34,151 nucleotides of DNA from Hyphomicrobiales bacterium (lineage in GTDB: Bacteria; Pseudomonadota; Alphaproteobacteria; Rhizobiales; Beijerinckiaceae): contig JAGWKJ010000001.1 of the NCBI GenBank assembly GCA_028865375.1, positions 1 through 34,151 of the forward strand, given 5' to 3'. Shown piece after piece: positions 17,581-25,724 of this stretch. The notes below the pieces were generated by a model, which worked only from the letters and a program-made list of their open reading frames with translations, was not told where the DNA came from and did no database searches. Position numbers and translations under genes: made by a program. The first letter of the stretch is position 1, and every line of letters starts with the position of its first letter.

Positions 17581-18359
17581 GCGGCGACTTCGTCCTCGGC
17601 GCCTGCGCCGAAATGCTGTGGCGCGACCGGCCGATGGAATGGCGACTGCGGCGCCTGACGGAGCTCGGGTTCGAGGCCGGCATCTGGAATTGGCAGGCGC
17701 ACGACCTCGCCATGCTCGAGCGCTCGGGCGCGAAATTTTCCTCGATGACGGGCTACGTCGCCGGCCGGCTCGCCGACGACGCGGGCGCCGACGAATTGCT
17801 GGCGACCGCGCGCCGGTCCGTCGAAGTCGGCAAGCGGCTGCGCGTGGCGCGGCTCAACTTGCACGGAACCGGCCTCGGAGACGGCGGGCTGCCCGTGACG
17901 CCTTGCGAGAGGGTCACCGGCGCGATGTGGATCAAGGCGCGTGACACGCTCGCCCGCATCGCCGACCTCGCCGACGAAACCGGCGTCGTCTTCATGCTGG
18001 AAAACCTCAATCTCCCCGTCGACCATCCCGGCACGCCGTTCGCGCGTGTCGCCGACACGCTGGCGCTCGTGTCGTCGGTCGACCGGCCGCGGCTGAAACT
18101 GAACTTGGACCTCTACCACGTGCAGATCGGCGAGGGCGACCTGATCGGCTGGTGCCGGCGCTGCTTGCCGTGGATCGGCGAAGTGCAGATCGCCGACGTG
18201 CCCGGGCGCATGGAACCGGGCACCGGCGAGATCAACTATCGCGCCGTCGCCGGCGCGCTGAAGTCGATGGGCTATCGCGGCCCGGTATGCTTGGAAGCCT
18301 TCGCTTCGGGCGACGCCGAGGCCGCGCTCGCCTCGTTTCGCGTCGCGTTCGGTGGATGA
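17577..18359 (+). CDS. Hydroxypyruvate isomerase-like TIM-barrel protein
   Basis: A 260-residue xylose-isomerase-like TIM barrel. The block EVQIADVPGRMEPGTGEINY near residues 200-219 is the hallmark of the hydroxypyruvate isomerase (Hyi) group, and LNLHGTGLGDGG, FMLENLN and LNLDLYHVQ supply the usual metal ligands (Glu, Asp, His). In Escherichia coli Hyi the residue before the QIAD block is His-Ile. Here it is Glu-Val, so the exact reaction may differ. It is translationally coupled to the sugar ATPase, so it probably isomerises or epimerises the imported compound or a product of it. Confidence 0.85.
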
Positions 18360-18437
18360 AGGCGCGCGCCTCGCCTTGATCCCGCCAGCCGCCGGGCGCA
18401 GCTTCGCGATCCGACACGGATCGGGACGGAGGCTTCG

Positions 18438-18719
18438 ATGGTCAAGGCGGTCTGGAACGGCGAGACGATCGCGCAATCCGACGACACGGTCGTCGTAGAG
18501 GGCAACCATTACTTTCCGCGCGAGGCGGTGAAGGCCGGCGCGCTCAAGCCCAGCGCGACCACGAGCGTCTGCCCGTGGAAGGGCGTGGCGTCCTACCACA
18601 CGCTTGTCGCGGGCGGGCGCGAGAACCAAGACGCGGCCTGGTACTACCCCGACCCGAAGCCGGCGGCGGCGCAAATCCGGGACCGGATCGCCTTCTGGAA
18701 GGGCGTCGTTGTCGCCTGA
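18438..18719 (+). CDS. DUF427 domain-containing protein
   Basis: A 93-residue cytoplasmic protein covering one DUF427 domain. The family blocks VEGNHYFPREAV, TSVCPWKGVASYHT and DAAWYYPDPKPAA are clear, including the invariant CPWKG. ATG at 18438 follows GGAGG by five bases. The biochemical role of DUF427 proteins is not established. It stands 78 bases after the isomerase-like gene on the same strand and may share its transcript, but no functional tie is evident. An AT-rich dyad downstream (18755-18780) may end its transcript. Confidence 0.9.
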   Translation: MVKAVWNGETIAQSDDTVVVEGNHYFPREAVKAGALKPSATTSVCPWKGVASYHTLVAGGRENQDAAWYYPDPKPAAAQIRDRIAFWKGVVVA

Positions 18720-18739
18720 CGGGCGGCGGACCGTGGAAA

Positions 18740-18780
18740 TTGCTGCGATTTGCTGCGCAAAAAAATCTTTTTTTGGCGCC
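18740..18780 (+). promoter_or_regulatory. phaR control region: tandem TTGCTGCG repeat and A7/T7 dyad
   Basis: TTGCTGCG occurs at 18740-18747 and again at 18750-18757, exactly ten bases apart, so both face the same side of the helix. It runs straight into GCGC-A7-TC-T7-G-GCGC (18755-18779), a near-perfect dyad and the most AT-rich run in this neighbourhood. TGC-rich sites are the known targets of PhaR, which represses its own gene and phasin genes. The dyad could be both the terminator of the DUF427 gene and part of the phaR operator or promoter. phaR starts 49 bases downstream. Confidence 0.6.
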
Positions 18781-18828
18781 GCAAAAGTCCTAGGCTCCGG
18801 GCGAGTTCGGGCGGGGAGCCTTGCGTCG

Positions 18829-19392
18829 ATGGCCGACAAGTCGCCGGTGATGATCAAGAAATACGCCAATCGGCGCCTGTATCACACGGGCTCGAGCAGC
18901 TACGTCACGCTCGAGGACCTCGCCGCGATGGTGAAGAAGGGCGAGGATTTCGTCGTGCGGGACGCCAAGTCCAACGACGACATCACGCGTTCGGTGCTCA
19001 CCCAGATCATCTTCGAGCAGGAATCGCGCGCGGGGCAGAACTTGCTGCCGATCTCGTTCCTGCGCCAGCTGATCGGCTTTTATGGCGACAGCCTGCAAGC
19101 GCTGGTGCCGAGTTATTTGCAGATGTCGATCGACCGCTTCGCCGGCGACCGCGGCGCGGTGAGCGAGGCCGCCGCGCGCGCCTTCGGCCCGACGGGGGCC
19201 AACGCCTTCGAAGAGATGACGCGTCGCAACATGCAGATGTTCACGCAAGCGCTCGGCGTGTTCGCGCCGTTCCAGCCGCCGCGCGACCCCGGCGCGGCGC
19301 CGGCGCGCGGCGAGGACGCCAAGCTCGACGCCATGCGCGCCGAACTCGACGCCATGCGCGAGAAGCTCGAGACTATCGCCTCGCGTAAATGA
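18829..19392 (+). CDS. phaR: PhaR, polyhydroxyalkanoate synthesis repressor
   Basis: A 187-residue DNA-binding protein. The N-terminal PhaR/PHB accumulation domain (about 5-65) reads IKKYANRRLYHT, YVTLEDLAAMVKKGEDF and DITRSVLTQIIFEQE, all diagnostic. A PHB-binding-type helical part and a C-terminal coiled-coil-like stretch (DAMRAELDAMREKLETI) follow. PhaR represses phasin and its own gene and leaves DNA when it binds nascent polyhydroxybutyrate granules. ATG at 18829 follows GGGGAG. The last 20 bases overlap the 3' end of the convergent EAL-protein gene. No phaC or phaP gene lies in the window. Confidence 0.95.
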   Translation: MADKSPVMIKKYANRRLYHTGSSSYVTLEDLAAMVKKGEDFVVRDAKSNDDITRSVLTQIIFEQESRAGQNLLPISFLRQLIGFYGDSLQALVPSYLQMSIDRFAGDRGAVSEAAARAFGPTGANAFEEMTRRNMQMFTQALGVFAPFQPPRDPGAAPARGEDAKLDAMRAELDAMREKLETIASRK

Positions 19393-21124
19393 GGCGCGGC
19401 GCCGCCGGCTGCGCGGCGTCGATCTCGTCGGGCGACCGGGCCGCGCCGAAATGGTGGCCCTGCAGGTAGTCGACGCCCCAATCGGCCAGCAGCGCGGCGG
19501 TCTCGGCGTCCTCCACCCATTCGGCGACGACGGGCGCGCCGAGGTGGCGGCCCAGCGCCACCAGCGTGCGCACGAAGAAGCGGTCGTCGGCCGATCGCGC
19601 GAGGTCGCGCACGAAGGCGCCGTCGATCTTCACCAGGTCGACGCCAAGCGCGCGCAGGGCGCGGAACGACGAATGGCCGGCGCCAAAATCGTCGATCGCG
19701 ACGCGCACGCCCATCGACCGCACGGCCGCGAGCGATTCGGCGGCCGCCTCGACGTCGGCCGTCGCGGCGGTTTCGGAAATCTCCACGTAGAGCCGGCGCG
19801 CGGCGCCGGGCGCGGCAGCGAAGACATGCGCCATGCGGTCGGGCCAGCCGGGATCGCGCAAGGTGCCGACCGACACGTTGACCGCGAGCGTCGCGTCGGG
19901 CCGCGCGACCAGCCGGTCGCGGGCGAGTTCGAGCATCCGGTGGTCGACGAGGCCCAGCAGACCGGCCCTTTCGGCCACCGGCACGAAGGACGCCGCGCCG
20001 CACAGCGTGCCGTCGTCGCGGCGCAGCCGAGCCAACGCCTCGTGGATCGGGGCGCCGCCGCGCGTAGGCACGATCGGTTGCAGCGCCATTTCGAGCCGGC
20101 GCTCGTTGAGCGCGGAGACGATCTCGTCGGAGATCGCGATCGCGCGCAGGCGCGCGTCGTCCCAGGCGAGCGAAGGCGAGTAGGTCGCGCACCGCTTGGC
20201 GCCCCGCGCGCGGGCGTGGGCGAGCGCCTCTTCGGCGTGCTGCAACAAGGCCTGCGGGCAACGACCGTCGTCGGGCCCGACCGCGCCGCCGACCCGCACG
20301 CTCGCGCGCAGCGCGGCGCCCGGAAACTCGATCCCGGCGGCCGTGGCGGCGTCGGCGAAGCGCTCCGCGGCCGCCGCGAGCCGTTCGCCGTCGCAGCCCT
20401 CGAGCGCCAGCGCGAAGCAAGCGCCGCCGAAGCGCGCGATGCGGTCGCCCGAGCGCATGGAGGCGCGCAGCGCGCCTGCCACCGCGCGCAAGGTCGCGTC
20501 GCCGGCGTCATAGCCGTGGACGCGGTTCAGCGCCGCGAGATTGTCGATCCGGACGAGAGCGACGCCCACCGCGCCGCGCGTCGCGGCCGCGGATTCGAGC
20601 CGCCGCGCGACATGGGCGACGAAGGCCGCGCGCCCGAGGGCGCCGGTCGTGGGGTCGCCGTTCCGTTCGTGCGAGGTGGCGCGAAGCTGGACGCCGCGCA
20701 GCCGACGCATCACGCCATGCGCGCGCACGGGGCGCCCGTCGGCGTCGGCGAACCAACGGCCGCCGTCCTCGATTTCGATCCGCCGGCCGCCCGCGGGCGC
20801 GAGCGCGTAGCGCGCGCGATAGGGCGCGCCCTGTTCGTCGGCGGGCTCGGCGGAATCGTGGATCGCGCGATGGCGCGATTCCAGGCTGTCGGCCGACAGG
20901 AGCTCGGCGAAATTGGCGCCGCTGCGCAGGGCCAGCGCCGGCACGCCAGCGAGCACTTCGCCGACGCTGGGGCCGAACGTCAGGCGGTCGGAAACGATGT
21001 CCCAGTCATAGACGACCTCGCCGATCGCCGTCAGCGCGGACAGCGCGTCCGGGGAATCGTCCGCGCCGTCCTCGTTTGCGGCGACTTCGGCCGCGAGCTT
21101 CGCGCCGTCCCGTTCGCGATCCAA
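19373..21124 (-). CDS. PAS-GGDEF-EAL protein, probable c-di-GMP phosphodiesterase
   Basis: A 583-residue signalling protein without a clear membrane segment. A PAS-like domain covers about 30-150, a GGDEF domain about 160-310 and an EAL domain about 330-575. The cyclase signature is degenerate (FGGACF instead of GGDEF), so c-di-GMP synthesis is unlikely. The EAL domain keeps HEALARLR, NVSVGTL, EISET, DDFGAGHSS, KIDGAFV, AEWVE (usually AEGVE) and YLQGHHFG, so the metal and catalytic residues look complete. Expected role: hydrolysis of c-di-GMP under control of the PAS and the inert GGDEF domain. The gene is convergent with phaR and overlaps it by 20 bases. Confidence 0.92.
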   Translation of the reverse strand: MDRERDGAKLAAEVAANEDGADDSPDALSALTAIGEVVYDWDIVSDRLTFGPSVGEVLAGVPALALRSGANFAELLSADSLESRHRAIHDSAEPADEQGAPYRARYALAPAGGRRIEIEDGGRWFADADGRPVRAHGVMRRLRGVQLRATSHERNGDPTTGALGRAAFVAHVARRLESAAATRGAVGVALVRIDNLAALNRVHGYDAGDATLRAVAGALRASMRSGDRIARFGGACFALALEGCDGERLAAAAERFADAATAAGIEFPGAALRASVRVGGAVGPDDGRCPQALLQHAEEALAHARARGAKRCATYSPSLAWDDARLRAIAISDEIVSALNERRLEMALQPIVPTRGGAPIHEALARLRRDDGTLCGAASFVPVAERAGLLGLVDHRMLELARDRLVARPDATLAVNVSVGTLRDPGWPDRMAHVFAAAPGAARRLYVEISETAATADVEAAAESLAAVRSMGVRVAIDDFGAGHSSFRALRALGVDLVKIDGAFVRDLARSADDRFFVRTLVALGRHLGAPVVAEWVEDAETAALLADWGVDYLQGHHFGAARSPDEIDAAQPAAPRLIYARR

Positions 21125-21206
21125 GTCCGCCTCCGCCCCGATAGAGGCGATGACCTTGGGGCGCCTTGGTTAATTCGGCGTTGAGGAAGGGCGTCGCGCG
21201 CCCCGT

Positions 21207-21977
21207 TCAGGCGCGGTTTTTGCGCTCGCGCAGCTCGACGAAAACGGCCGACGGCGCCGTGCTCGCCATGCCGAGCGCACTCGCGACCGCGGGATCGGCG
21301 GCGCGCAGGAACGGATTGGCGCGCAATTCCTCGCCGATCGTGGTGGGCGGCATGACGCCGCCCTTCGCCTTGGTCGCCTCGATCTCGGCGGCACGTGCCG
21401 TCACCGCGGCGTCGTCGGGCAGGACCGAGCGCGAGAACCGCGCGTTGGCGAGGTCGTAATCGTGGCCGTGATGGACGATCGTTTCGGCCGGCAGCGCGGC
21501 GAGCTTGGTCAGCGAGTCCCACATCACGGGCAGCGGCGTCTCCAGCACGCGGCCGCAGCCCATCGTGAACAAAGTGTCGCCGACGAAAGCGACGCCCGCG
21601 CCCGCGAAATGAAACACGATATGTCCCGCCGTGTGGCCCGGCGTCTCGATCACGCGGCCTTCGAGCGCCCCGACCCGCACGGCGTCGCCCTCGCGCAACG
21701 TCGCGTCGAGGCCGCCGATCTTGCCGGCCTCCTTGGCGGGGCCGAGGATTTTGACGCTTGGAAACGCCGCCTTCACGGCGGGCAGGCCTTGCACGTGATC
21801 GGCGTGGTGATGGGTCACCAGCGCCTGCGAAATCGTCCAGCCCGCTTCGCGCGCCGCCGCCACCACGACATCGCCGTCGGGCGCGTCGACGCAAGCCGTC
21901 GCGCCGGTCGCGGAATCGTGGATCAGGACGCCCCAATTGTCCTTGAGGCAGGGAAAACGGCGGACGATGGCGGACAT
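21207..21977 (-). CDS. gloB: GloB, hydroxyacylglutathione hydrolase (glyoxalase II)
   Basis: A 256-residue metallo-beta-lactamase-fold enzyme that hydrolyses S-lactoylglutathione to lactate and glutathione, completing methylglyoxal detoxification. THHHADH (55-61) binds the two metals; ETPGHTAGHIVFH, FVGDTLFTMGCGR and HHGHDY supply the other ligands and family blocks. The C-terminal domain, with NPFLRA and a terminal basic KNRA, matches the glyoxalase II glutathione-binding part. Forty bases separate its start from the stop of the upstream IalB-like gene on the same strand. Confidence 0.95.
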   Translation of the reverse strand: MSAIVRRFPCLKDNWGVLIHDSATGATACVDAPDGDVVVAAAREAGWTISQALVTHHHADHVQGLPAVKAAFPSVKILGPAKEAGKIGGLDATLREGDAVRVGALEGRVIETPGHTAGHIVFHFAGAGVAFVGDTLFTMGCGRVLETPLPVMWDSLTKLAALPAETIVHHGHDYDLANARFSRSVLPDDAAVTARAAEIEATKAKGGVMPPTTIGEELRANPFLRAADPAVASALGMASTAPSAVFVELRERKNRA

Positions 21978-22017
21978 TTCGGCTCCGAGGATGCGGCCTG
22001 CGTCGGCGGCGAATCAA

Positions 22018-22584
22018 TCAACCGCCGAGCAGCGCCGCCATCGCCTGTTTGAAGCCGTTTGGCGAGAAGCCGAGCGTGAACTTCTGGCCGGCGCCGGTGA
22101 CGTAGAACGCCGACGGCGGCTTTTCCGCCGCGGCCCATTTCTCGACGATGCCCCTGGCCACGGGCCCTTGCGCGAAGCAGGCGCCGGGCACGCAGCGCGT
22201 CCATTTGAGTTCGAGCGCGCCCTTCGCCGCCGTGTCGAGCCCAGCGGCGATCGGTTGCGAGAGATTGACGTTCACCGGCACGGCGAACGTGAGCAACATC
22301 TCGCCGGCGGCCTTGGGACGGCTGACCGCGACGCGGCCGTAAGGCGCCTGCTGGCCCTTCAGGAAGAAATTCTGGGTCGCCTCGCAGGATTTGCCCGCAT
22401 TGGCGATCTCGCGGCACGACACGGTCCAGTCGCCGAACGTCTCGTCGGTGGCCTGCGGACCCGTCTGCGCGGCGGTAGGCTTCGGCTTGTCCTTGGTCGC
22501 GGTAGCGGCATGTGCAGTCGTCATGGCCAGCGCCGCCACACCCAGAACCGACGACATGCGGACGACCGAACGCTGGATTGCCAT
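22018..22584 (-). CDS. IalB (invasion-associated locus B) family exported protein
   Basis: A 188-residue protein with a signal peptide (about 1-27, SSVLGVAALAMTTAHA). The mature region begins after a Lys/Pro/Thr-rich spacer with FGDWTVSCREI, the family opening, and has paired cysteines (SC...SCE; RCVPGACF) likely to form disulfides. The block YGRVAVSRPKAAGEMLLTFAVP is typical. IalB proteins are periplasmic or outer-membrane-associated. The Bartonella member affects red-cell invasion, but the family is common in free-living alphaproteobacteria with unknown function. ATG at 22582-22584 follows GGGAG. It precedes gloB and may share its transcript. Confidence 0.88.
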   Translation of the reverse strand: MAIQRSVVRMSSVLGVAALAMTTAHAATATKDKPKPTAAQTGPQATDETFGDWTVSCREIANAGKSCEATQNFFLKGQQAPYGRVAVSRPKAAGEMLLTFAVPVNVNLSQPIAAGLDTAAKGALELKWTRCVPGACFAQGPVARGIVEKWAAAEKPPSAFYVTGAGQKFTLGFSPNGFKQAMAALLGG

Positions 22585-22746
22585 GACCGCTCCCGACGCA
22601 AATTGACGCGCGAATTTCCGCGCGGCGCGATGGTTAAATGCAACGATCGATGGTGTCCAGCGCGGGAATCGGCCGGTCCGTGTGGAAATGGATGGGCCGG
22701 CACGGCGGTCGCGTCGAAATTGTCCACCGCGACTGTGGCAAACTTG

Positions 22747-22772
22747 CCCTGCCAAGTGACCCTGCCAAGTGA
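22747..22772. repeat. 13-bp perfect tandem duplication
   Basis: CCCTGCCAAGTGA is repeated twice head to tail (22747-22759, 22760-22772). It lies 160 bases upstream of the IalB-like gene. A slippage duplication or a double protein-binding site are both possible. Confidence 0.75.
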
Positions 22773-23194
22773 CATTGCGCCCGGGCGAATGCCAAAAGGT
22801 TGACGTCTAAACCCCAATAACCTCTCGTCGGGGAAACGTAATGTGGGGTGGTCGCCATTTCGCCACCGCCATGATCGGCCAAGAATATCCCGGCGCGACG
22901 TACCCAACGGATTCGCGATCGTCGCCCGCGCGAAGAACGAGGCCGGCCGTTGCGACGCGCTCGCAGTGCGCGTGCTCTCCAGCCCCCGACTGCCCGGCGA
23001 TGGCGCGAGTGATCGCCGCCGAGGGCCGCGACCTCGGCTCGCTGGCGGGCGTGCCGCCGCTGCAGGACGCGACCGGCCAATACGCCCTCGTGCCGACGGG
23101 CGACGGCGGCAACGTGCTCGTCGTGCGAGGATCGGCCGGGCTTCGGGCCGCGTCGCCCACCCGCGTCTCTTCGTCATTGCCGACCCGCGCCTCC

Positions 23195-23292
23195 CCGTCT
23201 TTGCGAGGAGCGTCAGCGCCGAAGTAATCCAGAGACCACGGTCATGGGCGAGGCCTTTCCGGACGACTGGATCGCTTCGCTCGCAAGGACGG
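23195..23292. repeat. REP-like palindromic element
   Basis: The left arm (23195-23232) contains TTTGCGAGGAGCG and CGAAGTAATCCAG. The right arm (23267-23292) contains CTGGATCGCTTCGCTCGCAA, its near-complement. This pattern (TTGCGAGGAGCGAAGCGACGAAGCAATCCAG type) is the well-known dispersed palindrome of many alphaproteobacterial genomes, usually in intergenic space. The two arms enclose about 34 bases. Copy number elsewhere cannot be seen from here. Confidence 0.7.
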
Positions 23293-23381
23293 TGGTGGTT
23301 GGCGCGAGAAGAGACCGCGACCTGGCCGCGGTTGGCGCCGGCGGCGACGCTTCTATATGGTCCGCCGCCGCGGAGAGGAAC

Positions 23382-24152
23382 ATGGCGAACACGGACCCGG
23401 GCGGCGGAGAAGGCGACACCCATTTCGGGTTCGCGACATTGCCGCTCGCCGACAAGCAAGGCCGCGTCGACGACGTGTTCCACAAGGTGGCGCGCCGCTA
23501 CGACCTGATGAACGACCTGATGTCGGGGGGGCTGCACCGCGCCTGGAAGGATGTGCTGGCCGCCCGCGCCGCCGGGCCGCGCCGCGCCGCGCGCCGCCAT
23601 CTCGACCTGGCGGGCGGCACCGGCGACGTGGCGTTCCGCATCGCGGAGGCCGCGCCCGGCACGCATGTCACCGTGCTCGACATCAACGCCGACATGCTCG
23701 CGGTCGGCCGCGAGCGCGCGGGCAAGCGCGGGCTGGCCGATCGCGTGACCTTCGTCGAAGGCAACGCCGAGGATCTGCCCTTCGAGGCGGCCTCGTTCGA
23801 CGGCGCCACGATCGCCTTCGGCATCCGCAACGTGCCGCGCATCGCGCGCGCGCTCTCGGAAACCCATCGCGTCCTGCGGCGCGGCGCGCGGTTCCAGTGC
23901 CTCGAATTCTCGAGCGTGGACGTGCCGGGGCTCGACCGGCTCTACGACGCGTTTTCGTTCTCGGCCATCCCGGCGATCGGCAAGGCGGTCGCAGGCGACG
24001 GCGAGCCCTACCGCTATCTCGTGGAATCGATCCGCAAGTTCCCGCAACCGGAAGATTTCGCGCGCATGGTCGCGGCCGCCGGCTTCTCGCGCGCCTCCTT
24101 CGAGCGTCTGAGCGGGGGAATCGTCGCGCTCCATTCGGGCTGGAAACTCTAG
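23382..24152 (+). CDS. ubiE: UbiE, demethylubiquinone/demethylmenaquinone C-methyltransferase
   Basis: A 256-residue SAM-dependent methyltransferase for the C-methylation step of ubiquinone synthesis. Family blocks are VFHKVARRYDLMNDLMSGGLHRAWK, the SAM loop LDLAGGTGDVAFR, EGNAEDLPF and IAFGIRNVPR. The end of the protein, YLVESIRKFPQPEDFARMV and GIVALHSGWKL, is also typical. ATG at 23382 follows GGAGAGG. The frame is open upstream but that part lies in the REP-like element. Three bases separate it from ubiB, so it heads a ubiquinone/CoA/dUTPase gene block. In related genomes mutM often lies just upstream; it is absent here. Confidence 0.95.
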   Translation: MANTDPGGGEGDTHFGFATLPLADKQGRVDDVFHKVARRYDLMNDLMSGGLHRAWKDVLAARAAGPRRAARRHLDLAGGTGDVAFRIAEAAPGTHVTVLDINADMLAVGRERAGKRGLADRVTFVEGNAEDLPFEAASFDGATIAFGIRNVPRIARALSETHRVLRRGARFQCLEFSSVDVPGLDRLYDAFSFSAIPAIGKAVAGDGEPYRYLVESIRKFPQPEDFARMVAAAGFSRASFERLSGGIVALHSGWKL

Positions 24153-24155
24153 GCT

Positions 24156-25685
24156 TTGGGCGTCTTCGCCGACATCGGCCACGCCGCGCGGCTGGCGCGC
24201 GCGCTCTGGGCGCTGGCGCGCGAGGGCGTGTTCCTCGCCATCGACCCCGCCGCCGCGCCGCCCGCCGCGCGCGTTCCGCTGGCGCTGACGCGGGCGCTGG
24301 CGCGCAAGCGGGCGGGACTGTCGGGCCTCGCGCCCGCGATGACGCGGCTCGGTCCGTCCTACGTCAAGCTCGGCCAGTTCCTCGCCACCCGGCAGGACGT
24401 CGTCGGCGCCAAGGTCGCCGCCGAGCTGGAAAAGCTCCAGGATCGCGTGCCGCCGTTCCCACGCGAGGTCGCGGCGCGTCGCGTCGAGGACTCGCTGGGC
24501 CGCCCGCTGGGCGAACTTTACGAAAGCTTCGGCGAGCCGGTCGCCGCCGCCTCGGTGGCGCAAGTGCATCGCGCGCGCGTCCGCGACGCCGACGGCGTGC
24601 GCGACGTCGCGGTGAAGGTCCTGCGGCCGGGCGTCGAGCGACGCTTCCGCCGCGACCTCGACGACATGCGCTTCGCCGCGCGCTTCGCGGAGGCGTGGTT
24701 TCCTGCGGCGCGCAGGCTGCGGCCGGTCGAGACCGTCGAGACGCTGGCGCGCTCGGTACGCCGCGAGATGGACCTGAGGCTCGAGGCGGCCGCAGCCTCC
24801 GAGTTCCGCGAGAACGCGGAGAAGGACGCCGAGTTCCGCGTGCCGTCGGTCGACTGGGAGCGCACTTCGCGCGACGCGCTCACGCTGGAATGGATCGACG
24901 GCGCCGCGATGTCGGACGACGCGGCGCTCGACGCCGCCGGCCACGACCGGCCGCGGCTGGCGCGGCTCGTCATCCAGTCGTTCCTGCGCCACGCGCTGCG
25001 CGACGGCCTGTTCCACGCCGACATGCACCGCGGCAACCTGTTCGTCGATCCGCAGGGCCGGCTGGCGGCGGTCGATTTCGGCATCATGGACCGCATCGGC
25101 GACAAGGAGCGCCGCTTCCTCGCCGAGATCCTGTACGGCTTCATCGTGCGCGACTACCGGCGCGTGGCCGAGGTCCATTTCGAGGCGGGCTACGTGCCGC
25201 GCACGCATTCGGTCGAGGATTTCGCGCAGGCGATCCGCGCCGTCGGCGAACCGATCCATGCCCGCACCGCCGACCAGATCTCGATGGCGCGCGTGCTGAC
25301 GCTGCTGTTCGAGATCACGTCGCTGTTCGACATGTCGACGCGCACCGAGCTCGTGCTGCTGCAGAAGACGATGGTGGTGGTCGAGGGCGTGGCGCGCGGC
25401 CTCGACCCGAAGCTCGACATGTGGGCGACGGCCGAGCCGGTGGTGCGCGACTACATCGAGGGCCACCTCGGCCCTTCGGGGATCGCGCGCCGCGCGCTGG
25501 GCGACCTCGGCAAGGCGGCGGCGCTGCTGTCCCGCGCGCCGGGGATCGTCGAGCGCTTGTTCGACGGCATCGAGAACCCGCCGCCCGCGCAGCCGCCGGC
25601 GCGGACGTTCGCGGTCTGGCGATGGATCGCCGTCGCCGTCCTCGTTTACGCTGCATACCGATACGGCCTTGCGCATCCCGGTTGA
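24156..25685 (+). CDS. ubiB: UbiB, ubiquinone biosynthesis atypical kinase (TTG start)
   Basis: A 509-residue ABC1/ADCK-family protein needed for aerobic ubiquinone synthesis, thought to be an ATPase that helps extract lipid intermediates. KLGQFLATRQDVVG is the KxGQ motif (about 69), AAASVAQVH the Ala-rich nucleotide loop, VAVKVLRPG holds the Lys, HADMHRGNLFV and VDFGIMDRIG the catalytic and metal-binding Asp. The last 25 residues form a membrane helix (VWRWIAVAVLVYAAY). The first in-frame start is TTG at 24156, three bases after the ubiE stop with a weak AGG. Later ATG codons would remove the conserved N-terminal helices. Confidence 0.93.
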   Translation: MGVFADIGHAARLARALWALAREGVFLAIDPAAAPPAARVPLALTRALARKRAGLSGLAPAMTRLGPSYVKLGQFLATRQDVVGAKVAAELEKLQDRVPPFPREVAARRVEDSLGRPLGELYESFGEPVAAASVAQVHRARVRDADGVRDVAVKVLRPGVERRFRRDLDDMRFAARFAEAWFPAARRLRPVETVETLARSVRREMDLRLEAAAASEFRENAEKDAEFRVPSVDWERTSRDALTLEWIDGAAMSDDAALDAAGHDRPRLARLVIQSFLRHALRDGLFHADMHRGNLFVDPQGRLAAVDFGIMDRIGDKERRFLAEILYGFIVRDYRRVAEVHFEAGYVPRTHSVEDFAQAIRAVGEPIHARTADQISMARVLTLLFEITSLFDMSTRTELVLLQKTMVVVEGVARGLDPKLDMWATAEPVVRDYIEGHLGPSGIARRALGDLGKAAALLSRAPGIVERLFDGIENPPPAQPPARTFAVWRWIAVAVLVYAAYRYGLAHPG

Positions 25686-25724
25686 GCGGGATTAGCGTCC
25701 GCGGCTTCGGGCCGGGGGCGGAGC

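Larger units (their letters stand above)
22585..23381. other. Long intergenic region, no convincing gene
   Basis: About 800 bases between the IalB-like gene (reading left) and ubiE (reading right). It contains a 13-bp tandem duplication (22747-22772) and a REP-like palindrome (23195-23292). Two coding-looking fragments sit in different frames at about 22905-22995 (reads GFAIVARAKNEAGRCDALAV) and 22999-23140 (reads VPPLQDATGQYALVPTGDGG). They could be the remains of one frameshifted gene, but I recognise neither. Promoters for the two flanking genes must lie here. None is obvious. Confidence 0.6.

Noticed and set aside
22841..23227. 128-codon open frame in the gap before ubiE
   Set aside because: No ribosome site, Ser/Arg/Pro-rich composition, and its end runs into the REP-like element. 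Only part of it looks coding, so it is reported as a possible remnant rather than a gene.
22521..25676. Thousand-residue minus-strand frame opposite ubiE and ubiB
   Set aside because: Antisense shadow: low-complexity Arg/His/Asp composition, while ubiE and ubiB on the plus strand carry all their motifs.
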